A stretch of DNA of 7,075 nucleotides from Chitinophagaceae bacterium (GCA_003151295.1 PLXD01000140.1:1-7075); one strand, 5' to 3'; shown: positions 1 through 6,673, numbered from the stretch's first letter. Translations and numbers: made by a program. Notes: a model not told the origin generated them from the sequence alone.

Positions 1-419
1 TTCTGGCAATAAACATGCTTGCCCAGCTGCATGGCGGACAGGGTGGCGATCGCATGGATATTGTCGGGTGTGGAAATGGAACAGGCATCGATATGCTTTT
101 TCTCCTTGTCCAGCATCTCCCGGAAGTCTTTATAATATTTGGCCTTTGGAAACCGCTCTCTCGAATTGGCCGCTCTTCGGTCATCGACATCGCACAAGGC
201 CACGATATTGACTTTGGGACTTGTCGAAAATTGCTTCAGATCATCTTCCCCTTTTCCTCCGACTCCGATTCCGGCAATATTCAACTTATCGCTCGGCGCT
301 GTGAATCCGCGCCCCAGTACATGTCTGGGCACAATCACGAAACCGCCCGCAGCAAGAGAAGCACCTCTTACAAAGTCTCTCCTGGAAACCTTTTTACTTT
401 CATTTTTTTCAATTGGCAT
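1..419 (-). CDS. Tat-exported Gfo/Idh/MocA family oxidoreductase, N-terminal part (cut by window edge)
   Basis: This is the first 139 codons of an NAD(P)-dependent sugar-type dehydrogenase; the rest lies left of the window. The ATG at 419-417 is followed by a twin-arginine signal (SRRDFV, residues 12-17) and a hydrophobic Ala/Gly-rich stretch (about 19-30). Folded, cofactor-loaded export to the periplasm is therefore likely. The Rossmann fold starts at LNIAGIGVGGKG (46-57), with the acidic end of strand beta-2 at CDVDD (76-80). STPDNIHA (116-123) and GKHVYCQ (133-139) are the family's conserved approach to the catalytic (E/Q)KP motif, which falls just past the edge. Exported Bacteroidota members act on sugars or glycosides, several by C3 oxidation; the substrate here cannot be read. 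No convincing promoter was found: the best minus-strand -7 match, near 512-519, has one mismatch to TAnnTTTG and a spacer that is too short. Confidence 0.9.
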   Translation of the reverse strand, partial: MPIEKNESKKVSRRDFVRGASLAAGGFVIVPRHVLGRGFTAPSDKLNIAGIGVGGKGEDDLKQFSTSPKVNIVALCDVDDRRAANSRERFPKAKYYKDFREMLDKEKKHIDACSISTPDNIHAIATLSAMQLGKHVYCQ

Positions 420-652
420 TGTCGTTATTTTATTGTTTTAATGATCACTTGCAGATGGTGTTAAAAGATTGACTGTTCGGATATATGAGAAGAACCGGGG
501 TTCGGGATACTCAAAGGGAGAAAGGATTTTTTAACCAACTTCTTTTAAAAGTTTGATAAATAACTACTTATACAGTACAGCCATTCTGTTAATAATAATG
601 AAATATCTTACCGGATCTATAGAAATATAAGATCTGCTTTATATCCTGGATC

Positions 653-808
653 GCTCTCGGGTTCGGCATGTCGGGATACCTCATCGGGCTTTGGAGAGCT
701 CAAGTCCTTCTTAACGAGAAAGGATACTACTTCTGGTGGCAAAAAAAAGCGTGGCCATCAGGCAAAAAAAAGACAGATGACCGTCTCTGGCGATTATCTG
801 TCTTTTTT
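653..808 (+). ncRNA. Candidate structured small RNA (hairpin chain ending in a terminator)
   Basis: This is the right part of a 410-base gene-free stretch (420-829). Seen directly are four successive stems: GCTCTC/GAGAGC (653-658 with 694-699), TCCTT/AAGGA (705-709 with 720-724), an 8-bp stem CTGGTGGC/GCCATCAG with one G-U pair (733-740 with 754-761), and the terminator stem (766-778 with 796-808). On the plus strand the last stem ends in six T's, so a plus-strand transcript would have its own terminator. The short open frame across it has no coding character. No convincing promoter was found upstream, and it matches no RNA family I can name. It may instead be only the untranslated tail downstream of the minus-strand gene. 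The rest of the gap (420-650) is AT-rich and shows only a weak GATCT/AGATC inverted repeat at 614-634. Confidence 0.3.
766..808 (-). terminator. Bidirectional intrinsic terminator downstream of the NmrA-like gene
   Basis: A 13-bp perfect inverted repeat (AAAAAAGACAGAT, 766-778, with ATCTGTCTTTTTT, 796-808) encloses a 17-base loop. It begins about 20 bases past the stop codon of the minus-strand gene ending at 830. Read on the minus strand the stem is followed by eight U's in total; read on the plus strand it ends in six. It can therefore terminate from either side. Confidence 0.75.
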
Positions 809-829
809 GGGGCTTACCTGCTTCGGAAA

Positions 830-1717
830 TCAGGAATTTTTATAGGCTATAGCAAATTCTTTTGCGAAATCTTCCAGCTTGGTTTTTGCCAGGGCTGGCT
901 TATTCTTTTTATAATCGGCAAACATTTCCCCACTCCTGATCGCACTGCCCATTTCCACGAAATTCGCGGCTACGTCTTCCGGCAACCCGGCCTGCATGGC
1001 GCCCTTCAGCGCATCTTCATCCTTGAATTCTACATACTGCAGATCGGGCTTGCCGATTGCGGCCCCAATGACCGTTGTTATTTCCTTGCTGGTTCTTTCG
1101 TCGCTGGCAATGTAACGGATGCTTCGACCTGTAAAATCTAACTTCAATAATTCCTCCGCCGCTGCCCCGGCAATATCATTGGGGTGGGTTAACACCACGG
1201 TCGTATCCCCCCCGTAATTATTCCCAAAGATACCGGCCGTTTTTATCATGCCGATATTGCCATAGAAATTGGTATAAAAATAACCCGGACGTAAAAGCTT
1301 TGTATCGACACCGGATAATGCATCCAGCTCTTGTTCAACAAAATGCATCCCGGATACAGGTCCGCATCCAACGGGCATATGCGCTCCAATACTGCTTAAG
1401 TGTACTACTTTTTTAACGCCGGATGATTGAATAGCGGCTGCGTAAACTTTTCCGGTGTCCCGTATGTACTTTTTCCAGTCGGCGGTTTTGAAGTTGGGAG
1501 GCACCATCGTGTATATGGCATCCGCTCCCTTGAATACCCTGTCCAGGAAACCGGCATTTTCCACCGTTCCGATAGCGGCTTTGGCCCCTAACTTTGTGAT
1601 GGCGCTCTCCCTTTCTTTGCTGCTGCTGATAATGGTCACTTCATGACCGGCGGCAATTAACTTTTCTGCCAGGGGCTTAGTAATATTTCCCAGTGACCCC
1701 GTTAATACATATTTCAT
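830..1717 (-). CDS. NmrA-like NAD(P)H-binding oxidoreductase (atypical SDR, YtfG/QorB type)
   Basis: This is a 295-residue cytoplasmic protein of the atypical short-chain dehydrogenase group. The N terminus shows the nucleotide-binding loop of a Rossmann fold in the degenerate form TGSLGNI (6-12); HEVTIISSS (25-33) covers strand beta-2, where cofactor specificity is set. [12 protein letters not shown] (101-112) and [10 protein letters not shown] (141-150) are hallmark segments of NmrA-like proteins, and HPNDIA (178-183) is the usual conserved segment near the substrate pocket. The YxxxK catalytic pair of classical SDRs is absent, as expected for the group. Relatives include NAD(P)H:quinone oxidoreductase 2 (QorB/YtfG) and redox-sensing NmrA proteins, so it may act on quinones or other electrophiles, but activity is inferred. 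It is transcribed divergently from an HxlR regulator 76 bases away, the same pairing as E. coli ytfG/ytfH, and is probably controlled by it. The ATG at 1717 gives the complete first strand. Confidence 0.9.
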   Translation of the reverse strand: MKYVLTGSLGNITKPLAEKLIAAGHEVTIISSSKERESAITKLGAKAAIGTVENAGFLDRVFKGADAIYTMVPPNFKTADWKKYIRDTGKVYAAAIQSSGVKKVVHLSSIGAHMPVGCGPVSGMHFVEQELDALSGVDTKLLRPGYFYTNFYGNIGMIKTAGIFGNNYGGDTTVVLTHPNDIAGAAAEELLKLDFTGRSIRYIASDERTSKEITTVIGAAIGKPDLQYVEFKDEDALKGAMQAGLPEDVAANFVEMGSAIRSGEMFADYKKNKPALAKTKLEDFAKEFAIAYKNS

Positions 1718-1737
1718 ATTTCTTTTTTTAGTTTGAC

Positions 1738-1745
1738 CAAAGGTA
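1738..1745 (-). promoter_or_regulatory. Bacteroidota-type -7 element of the NmrA-like gene
   Basis: On the minus strand the bases read TACCTTTG, an exact match to the Bacteroidota TAnnTTTG -7 consensus, 20 bases before the ATG. That would leave a short leader of roughly 10-15 bases. The -33 position is only a T-rich CTTTA, so the promoter may be weak without help or be tightly regulated. Confidence 0.6.
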
Positions 1746-1751
1746 TATCTT

Positions 1752-1785
1752 TACTGTGTTTTAAAGTAGTACCCACCCGAAAGTA
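1752..1785. promoter_or_regulatory. Candidate HxlR operator (TACT/AGTA half-sites)
   Basis: An inverted pair TACT (1752-1755) and AGTA (1765-1768), separated by nine bases, lies in the spacer just upstream of the minus-strand -7 element. Two more AGTA copies follow at 1768-1771 and 1782-1785. HxlR/DUF24 regulators such as YodB are known to bind TACT-N-AGTA dyads. The region sits between the regulator gene and its divergent neighbour, so one bound dimer could repress both. On the plus strand TATCTTTA (1746-1753), one mismatch from the -7 consensus, could serve the regulator gene and overlaps the site, which would give autoregulation. Confidence 0.4.
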
Positions 1786-1793
1786 AGTGTCAT

Positions 1794-2159
1794 ATGTCAA
1801 CGATTAAAGAGAGTTCCACCAATCATCAGAATAAGCAAATCCTGCAAACCGAGTGCCCGGTTGCTTTTACCATGGAAAAGATCGGCGGACGATGGAAGCC
1901 GCTCATATTATACAATCTGAGGAATGGCGCCTTGCGATACGGACAACTCAAAAAGTGCATCCCTGCTATTACCGAGAAGATGCTGGTCCAGCATTTACGC
2001 GAGTTGGAAGCCGATAACCTTGTATGCAGGGACGTAAAACCCGTAGTGCCTCCTCATGTCGAATATAGCCTTACGGAATCCGGGCAGACCTTGGGTCCCA
2101 TTCTTAATGCGATGGCGGAGTGGGGATTTCAGCAGACCGGCCGGTCCCGGCAATCATAG
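1794..2159 (+). CDS. HxlR/DUF24 family winged-helix transcriptional regulator
   Basis: This is a 121-residue MarR-related winged helix-turn-helix repressor or activator. The full HxlR pattern is present: CPVAFTMEKIGGRWK (21-35), LILYNLRNGALRYGQL (37-52), the recognition-helix region ITEKMLVQHLRELE (59-72), the wing PHVEYSLTESG (87-97), and the C-terminal dimer helix with the conserved AEWGF (108-112). Cys21 in the CP motif is the residue that senses quinones, disulfide stress or electrophiles in characterised members (YodB, HypR, QorR). Two more cysteines are present (Cys55, Cys78). Length is typical. It is divergent from the NmrA-like oxidoreductase, its most likely target, with half-sites for binding between them. 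Its stop codon overlaps the end of the convergent membrane-protein gene by six bases, so no terminator lies between them. Confidence 0.93.
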   Translation: MSTIKESSTNHQNKQILQTECPVAFTMEKIGGRWKPLILYNLRNGALRYGQLKKCIPAITEKMLVQHLRELEADNLVCRDVKPVVPPHVEYSLTESGQTLGPILNAMAEWGFQQTGRSRQS

Positions 2160-2642
2160 AAAGCCGGGCATCTTAATCTTACCAAGAATATTTACCGTAA
2201 ACCATTTTAGATCTTCAGGACTTTTAAAGGTAGAAATGGGAATCATATAATATTGCGCCCTAGTCATATAAAGCAGATAGTAGCCTGCTATAAGCTCCGA
2301 TTTAATAAAATTGCCGATCTTAATGGAAGAGGTCGAACCATCTTGCAGGAAATTCTCTATATTATCGAAATCCATTTTATAGTGCCGGGTCAGGTACAGG
2401 ACTCTATTATCCTTCGAACTAAGATATCGCCAGATCGAAAAGCTTGTCGATAGCGGAAGCACCATTGCGAAGATTAAAAAATATAAGGCTGTTGAAGTGT
2501 CATGCCCACCATAAGAGGTATAATAAAAACCGCTCAATACTATAAACACCAGGTATAGCCACCATCTTTTTTTAAGATACCTGATTAAAAGCAGCTTAAA
2601 TAGTTCCTTTTTGGTAGGTGCGAAGGGCAGGGTTGTGATCAT
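2154..2642 (-). CDS. Small YcxB-like membrane protein
   Basis: This is a 162-residue protein with a basic N terminus (KKELFK...RYLKKRWW) followed by two hydrophobic membrane segments (about 28-43 and 52-70). A cytoplasmic-type C-terminal domain then ends in an MIPISTF segment (133-139). Two helices followed by a small beta domain with a hydrophobic I-P strand before the last helix fits the YcxB-like family, whose function is unknown. The conserved pattern is loose, so the family call is moderate. It starts nine bases after the DUF1080 stop codon and is almost certainly cotranscribed with it. Its TGA stop overlaps the convergent regulator stop (six-base overlap TCATAG). No catalytic residues were recognised. 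Confidence 0.75.
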   Translation of the reverse strand: MITTLPFAPTKKELFKLLLIRYLKKRWWLYLVFIVLSGFYYTSYGGHDTSTALYFLIFAMVLPLSTSFSIWRYLSSKDNRVLYLTRHYKMDFDNIENFLQDGSTSSIKIGNFIKSELIAGYYLLYMTRAQYYMIPISTFKSPEDLKWFTVNILGKIKMPGFL

Positions 2643-2651
2643 GATAAGATT

Positions 2652-3431
2652 TTAATCTAACTTTTTCAATCGAAAATTTCGATAGGCGATCCTCATCGGG
2701 GGGCCTACGTGCACCTGTACGCCCATGAACCCTTTGAACCTCCTGTTAACGGTGTCGTTGTCCGTCACGTCACTCATCAGTATGCCATTTATATAGTGCT
2801 GCATATGATTGCCCCTCACGATGATATGATATTCGTTCCAGTCGTCGACTTTGATATGGGTCTTCAGCGAATCGGGGTCGCCCAATGATCCTGTTACGAT
2901 CTTGGGCATCCATTGATTGTTGGCAATATGAATTTGCAGGGAATCTGCCGGATTATCCAGCGCCGGCAACACGGTCTTTTGTCCCTGGGAGGCTAGGGTG
3001 GTGCGTTTCCGTTCTTCATAGTTGCTGCCCGTATATGTGTTTGCGCCATTTAAATCAGCCTGGTATCCTCTTAATGCATAAGGCAGACCCTCTATGGGTT
3101 CGCTCCGATAGTTGATCCCGCTGTTGCCTTCGCCGGAAATTTTATATTCTACCTTGATCTCGAAATTTTCCGGCATCTCTCCCTGCCAAATTATAAATGT
3201 ATTTCGTTTCAAAAGTGTTTCGGGAGTGACAACTCCTACCAGGCAACCGTCTTCCACCCTCCAGTAAGCCGGATCTCCTTTCCATTGGTCCAGGGTCTTA
3301 CCATCGAATATCTGCACAAACCCTTCATCGTCCCGATGGGTTTTATTTTTTGAGACGCCGCAACTGTTGAAGATTAAAACCAAGGCCAGGCTGCAAAGCA
3401 GGTGTATAGCCTTGCTCGTACTAAAATGCAT
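2652..3431 (-). CDS. DUF1080 / 3-keto-disaccharide hydrolase-domain lipoprotein
   Basis: This is a 259-residue exported protein. A hydrophobic signal (about 8-22) ends in FNSC with Cys24, a loose lipobox, so it is probably a lipoprotein attached on the periplasmic or outer-membrane side. Most of the mature protein is one DUF1080 beta-jelly-roll domain: FDGKTLDQWKG (42-52), YWRVEDGCLVG (56-66), the core GNSGINYRS (102-110), YQADL (123-127), DWNEYHIIVRG (197-207) with YINGILMSD (213-221), and the closing strand pair GFMGVQVHVG...IAYRNFRLKKL (234-258). The family is named for hydrolysis of 3-keto-disaccharides, and Bacteroidota members often occur with Gfo/Idh/MocA oxidoreductases that make the 3-keto intermediates; one such gene lies at the left edge of this window. 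Substrate is unknown. It is the first gene of a two-gene operon and diverges from the surface-protein gene. A possible minus-strand -7 element (TATCTTTA, 3463-3456, one mismatch) lies 25 bases upstream. Confidence 0.92.
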   Translation of the reverse strand: MHFSTSKAIHLLCSLALVLIFNSCGVSKNKTHRDDEGFVQIFDGKTLDQWKGDPAYWRVEDGCLVGVVTPETLLKRNTFIIWQGEMPENFEIKVEYKISGEGNSGINYRSEPIEGLPYALRGYQADLNGANTYTGSNYEERKRTTLASQGQKTVLPALDNPADSLQIHIANNQWMPKIVTGSLGDPDSLKTHIKVDDWNEYHIIVRGNHMQHYINGILMSDVTDNDTVNRRFKGFMGVQVHVGPPMRIAYRNFRLKKLD

Positions 3432-3455
3432 AATTGTCTCAGTTTAGTGAAGTTG

Positions 3456-3463
3456 TAAAGATA
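3456..3463 (-). promoter_or_regulatory. Possible -7 element of the DUF1080 operon
   Basis: The minus strand reads TATCTTTA, one base from TAnnTTTG, 24 bases before the ATG. A TTG triplet lies 24 bases further upstream (3490-3488), about one base longer than the usual -33/-7 spacing. This is plausible but weak. Confidence 0.35.
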
Positions 3464-3522
3464 AATATACAGGAATACGGGCCATCGCAATCTATTTTAT
3501 TCGGCAAATCAGATCCAACCCG

Positions 3523-3530
3523 TATTTTTG
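3523..3530 (+). promoter_or_regulatory. Bacteroidota-type -7 element before the surface-protein gene
   Basis: TATTTTTG is an exact match to TAnnTTTG. It ends nine bases before the ATG at 3540, which would give a very short leader. No clear -33 TTG is present at the expected distance. If it is real, transcription starts near 3535 and the upstream TTG at 3434 cannot be the start codon. Confidence 0.45.
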
Positions 3531-3539
3531 GAATCCTGT

Positions 3540-5524
3540 ATGAGAGTTGCATTCGTTTTTTATTTTTTCTATGCGGTCATCTCGTACCTGCTCAGACATG
3601 CACCGGCGGTTTAGGCGATCCTATCATCGATATTAATTTTGGTGCCGGCTCTAATTATGGCCCCCCGATTGCAAGCGGTATCACGAACCTGCAGTATATA
3701 GCGGATCAATGCCCCGAGGACGGCTATTACACCATTGTCAACAGCGTCAATGGTTGCTTCGGTGGCACCTGGCTGAACCTGAATTCAGATCATACGGGTA
3801 ATCCGAATGGATATTTTATGCTGATCAATGCATCGTATCAACCCAGCCAGTTTTTTGTACAGACGGTAACCGGGCTTTGCCCGGGAACTACTTACCAGTT
3901 TGCCGCCTGGGTATTAAACCTGGCATCGCACACGGGCCAGATCCTTCCCAACATTACCTTCAGCATTGAAAGTACCGACGGCACGATCCTGGATAGTACT
4001 CAAACCGGTAACGTGCCGGTCACCAATCCTGCGAAATGGAATCAATACGGATTCTATTTCACCACACCTCCCGGTGTGTCGACTGTCATTCTCCGGATGA
4101 ACAACAATGCTCCCGGTGGAATCGGGAACGACCTGGCATTGGACGATATTACCTTTCGGCCGGCAGGACCCGCCATGACCGTAGCGGTCAATGGGCAAAA
4201 CCGCGATAGCGTGACGGTTTGTGCCGGAAGCACCAATGCGCTTCAATTTTCGGCTACTATTGAAAATTGCTATAGCTCCGCTACCTATCAATGGCAGGAA
4301 AGCATCGATCATGGAGGAACCTGGACGGATATTCCCGGCGCCGTCAGTCAGACTTATTCGGCGCTTCCCGGAACAGCAGGGAACTATTTATACCGGATAA
4401 CGACCGCTGAGTCCGGGAATATAGGGCTCTCTTCGTGCAAGGTGGCTTCGGCCTATGTTACCATAGTCGTGCTGAAAATCCCCGATCCGGCAGTCACGAT
4501 CACAGACTCTTCCAACAATATTTGTAAGGGTTCACCGGTGATTTTTACCGCTCTGCCGGCCGATGGCGGGAATACTCCTGCTTATCAATGGCTGCTGAAT
4601 GGAGTGGGGGTGGCATCGACCGGCCCGACCTATACCGGTGAAGCATTTGCCAATGCTGACAGAATAAGTTGCGTGATGACCAGTGACGCGGCTTGCGTGG
4701 TCAATCCCATAGCCGTTTCCAATACGGTCACCCTGACTGTTATACCAATTCCCCTCACCTCTGTGCAGATAACGGCTTCTGCCACGACTATCTGCAGCGA
4801 TAATATCGTGGGTTTTACTGCCGTCCCGTCAAATGGCGGCGCCCATCCCGATTATCAATGGATGGTCAACAGCAGCCTCACTGGTGCCGACGCTTCCGTT
4901 TATTCATCCGGCAGCCTGGAAGAAGGAGATAGGGTTAGTGCCGTAATGACCGGCAGTCTGCAATGTTCTCTTCCGGTGGTCTCCAATACCATTGCGATGA
5001 CGGTATATCCTACTCCTGTAATAGCCCTGCCCCCCGATACGATCATAGCGGCAAAGAGCAGCATCCGCTTAAATCCTGTTATTACCGGCCAGATCTCATC
5101 CTATCAATGGAGCCCGGTAACCGGATTGGATGATCCGGTTTCGGCTGATCCGCTGGCTTCACCGGTCGCTACGACCACTTACCAACTGATGGTAACGGCA
5201 GATAACGGATGCTCCGCCTCCGCGAAAGAAACCATAGCCGTCTTTTATGATTTCTTCATGCCGAATGCGTTCACTCCGAACGGGGATGGCAGAAATGATC
5301 TGTTCAGGATCCCTCCTTCCGTACCTGTAAACATCATACGATTTTCGGTATACAACCGGTGGGGAGGATTGGTTTTCGCCACTACCGATACCGGTGCCGG
5401 ATGGGATGGACGATCAGGCGGCAAACTCCAGCCTGCGGGAGCCTATGTCTGGGTGGTCGAATATATTGATCCGCTGACTAAAAAGCACGTGATGAGAAAC
5501 GGTACGGTCGTCCTGATCCGGTAA
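3540..5524 (+). CDS. Type IX-secreted modular surface protein with type B (CHU_C) sorting domain; apparent -1 frameshift near start
   Basis: This is a large exported adhesin-like protein, about 660 residues if the start is repaired. The long frame (3434-5524) contains no ATG before the mature region. It does contain the end of a signal peptide, FLFFLCGHLVPAQ, then the mature start TCTGGLGDP. An ATG at 3540 opens MRVAFVF in another frame that stops after 24 codons. One extra T in the T6 run at 3556-3561 or 3563-3568 joins it to the long frame as an ideal signal peptide. Next come a beta-sandwich, lectin-like domain (long-frame residues about 60-245), a PKD/Ig-like unit (250-345), and two tandem Ig-like repeats of about 88 residues (353-436 and 443-525), each with a C-G/D, YQW and VSNT pattern. 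A further Ig-like unit with YQWSPVTGL (557-565) follows. The C-terminal 90 residues are the gliding-motility-type sorting domain: PNAFTPNGDGRND (610-622), VYNRWGGLVF (639-648), GWDG (656-659) and PAGAYVW (667-673). Secretion by the type IX system to the surface or medium is expected; the ligand is unknown. It converges on the dioxygenase gene with a three-base gap. Confidence 0.85.
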
Positions 5525-5527
5525 TAT

Positions 5528-6118
5528 TTATTTTTTTAACCACCCGGTAATACTCATCCTCGGTTTATGGGTGATCAGCACCTCATGTTCTAATTCGCTG
5601 CTTTTGAAGAAAACGGTCTTGCCGCTGGTAGGATCGATCTGTTGAATACCTTCGGGGTGATGAATCGAGAGTTGCCCGCCATCACCCGAAAGCCAACCGG
5701 CATTCAGATAGGTGATCATGGAGTATTGCCTGCTTTGGTCGGTTCGGAACTGATCCAGGTGCTTCTTATAGAAACATCCCTTTTCGTATAATGTATAATG
5801 AAACTCATAATCCGTGATACCCGTATAGCAGGAGTTGTTCAGATAAATAACGAAAGCATCCATTACATCGAAAAAAGCATTTTCATGCGCGTTGTTGTGC
5901 TTCCTGTCCAGCCAGTAGATCAGGTCGCTCCTTACGGACACATCGCCGGATGCAGAATGACTGTTTCCTGTGCCGGCAGGCGGCATTTTTTTTTCTTCAT
6001 GAAATTGTGACAAATCGCTTTTTAAGTCCTCAGCCAGTTGAACGCTTAAGAAATTTTCAGAAATGCCTACTTTGGTTTCCATGAAGCTGTGGATGATTGT
6101 CTCAAAGATCTGATGCAA
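5528..6118 (-). CDS. 2-oxoglutarate/Fe(II)-dependent dioxygenase, prolyl-4-hydroxylase-like
   Basis: This is a 196-residue cytoplasmic non-heme iron oxygenase. The iron triad is complete: His120 and Asp122 in YKKHLDQF (118-124) and His178 in SSELEHEVL (173-181). Arg187 in KPRMSITGWLK (185-195) is the residue expected to bind the 2-oxoglutarate carboxylate. Tyr108 (YTLYEKGCFY) and the NAGW...GDGGQL stretch (139-150) complete the double-stranded beta-helix of the PHD2/SM-20-like branch. Such enzymes hydroxylate proline or other residues in proteins; the substrate here is unknown. The frame opens with TTG at 6118, which keeps an N-terminal helix (HQIFETIIHSF) that looks genuine. The first ATG is codon 13 (6082) and would give 184 residues. 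It is a single gene, convergent with the surface-protein gene and divergent from the Cys-rich gene. Confidence 0.92.
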   Translation of the reverse strand: MHQIFETIIHSFMETKVGISENFLSVQLAEDLKSDLSQFHEEKKMPPAGTGNSHSASGDVSVRSDLIYWLDRKHNNAHENAFFDVMDAFVIYLNNSCYTGITDYEFHYTLYEKGCFYKKHLDQFRTDQSRQYSMITYLNAGWLSGDGGQLSIHHPEGIQQIDPTSGKTVFFKSSELEHEVLITHKPRMSITGWLKK

Positions 6119-6135
6119 GGAGGAAGGAAATTATA

Positions 6136-6181
6136 GGGACTGAATTGTCCCCATTCGGGTGAAGGTAGGCTAAATAAGCCT
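6136..6181. other. Two small hairpins between divergent genes
   Basis: The 99-base divergent gap (6119-6217) holds a perfect GGGAC/GTCCC stem (6136-6140 with 6147-6151, six-base loop) and an AGGCT/AGCCT stem (6167-6171 with 6177-6181, five-base loop). Neither is followed by a T-run, so they are not terminators. They could be operator dyads or chance. No clean TAnnTTTG element was found in the gap for either gene. Confidence 0.25.
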
Positions 6182-6217
6182 CCCCGCATGATTGCATACA
6201 TGTTTCTATGAAATTCT

Positions 6218-6622
6218 TTGGAGGGTTATATTCCGAAGACTATCTTTGCTCTGGTGAGATACATATCGGCCATATTATTGTTAGCAGGTATGCTCGGACA
6301 GACATTCAGCAAGAATATTCTTGTCCTCGACTATCAATGTAATAAAAATTATATTGTCACTCATCTTTGCGAAAACAAGGATAAGCCGGATCTGAAATGT
6401 GATGGGAAATGCTATCTCTGCAAAAAAATCAAAACCGAAGACAAAAAAGACCGGGAGAATCCGGAACGAAAAGCCGGGAATAAATTTGAAGTCTTCTCCT
6501 TTCAGCAAGGACAGGATATGAGCCATCCTATAGGCTCCATCCTGTTGGCTAAATTTCCTCATTTAAAGCAAAGTATCTATAGATCCTGTCTAATTCCTTT
6601 CTTCCATCCGCCGCAATGTTAA
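6218..6622 (+). CDS. Small Cys-rich membrane or periplasmic protein, possible metal binding
   Basis: The frame encodes 134 residues. One hydrophobic segment (about 9-30, ALVRYISAILLLAGMLGQTF) acts as a membrane anchor or uncleaved signal. A mature part follows with seven cysteines: Cys41, then CENKDKP (51-57), CDGKCYLC (61-68, giving CxxxC and CxxC spacing), Cys124 and the terminal Cys134. A highly charged linker (69-89) and an end in FHPPQC complete it. Short Bacteroidota envelope proteins with a CENK...C-GKC core are familiar to me as an uncharacterised family, but I cannot name one with proven function; metal or redox chemistry is inferred from the cysteine pattern. Start choice is uncertain: a TGA at 6209-6211 limits the frame, and only TTG (6218) or GTG (6257) are available. 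An ATG at 6208 lies in another frame and would need a one-base deletion to join. The gene downstream may belong to the same locus. Confidence 0.7.
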   Translation: MEGYIPKTIFALVRYISAILLLAGMLGQTFSKNILVLDYQCNKNYIVTHLCENKDKPDLKCDGKCYLCKKIKTEDKKDRENPERKAGNKFEVFSFQQGQDMSHPIGSILLAKFPHLKQSIYRSCLIPFFHPPQC

Positions 6623-6673
6623 GCTGGCTTTATTGTATGCCGGTATTGTGAATTCGCGTAGTCATATTTCATT

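Noticed and set aside
640..730. Possible tRNA-like fold in the stem-rich noncoding stretch
   Set aside because: There is no acceptor stem, no T-loop TTCRA and no anticodon arm in the correct order.
668..1141. Plus-strand open frame of 157 codons across the noncoding gap and into the NmrA-like gene
   Set aside because: It lies largely antisense to a well-supported gene and crosses the terminator. Its translation is low-complexity around the A-runs and resembles no protein.
3434..3539. TTG at 3434 as the true start of the surface protein
   Set aside because: It abuts the divergent gene's start, precedes an exact -7 element at 3523-3530, and adds about 40 residues with no signal-peptide character before the hydrophobic core.
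3914..4312. Minus-strand open frames inside the surface-protein gene (3914-4312 and 4054-4236)
   Set aside because: They are antisense shadows of a domain-rich gene, with Arg/Gly-rich sequence lacking recognisable motifs.
5518..5552. Nine-base direct repeat CCGGTAATA at 5518-5526 and 5544-5552
   Set aside because: Each copy lies mainly inside a different coding end and the T-run between them belongs to a Lys-Lys-stop codon string. There is no stem-loop or element structure, so it is probably chance.
6281..6562. Minus-strand 93-codon open frame antisense to the Cys-rich gene
   Set aside because: Phe-rich antisense shadow with no motif; the plus-strand reading has the conserved cysteine pattern.
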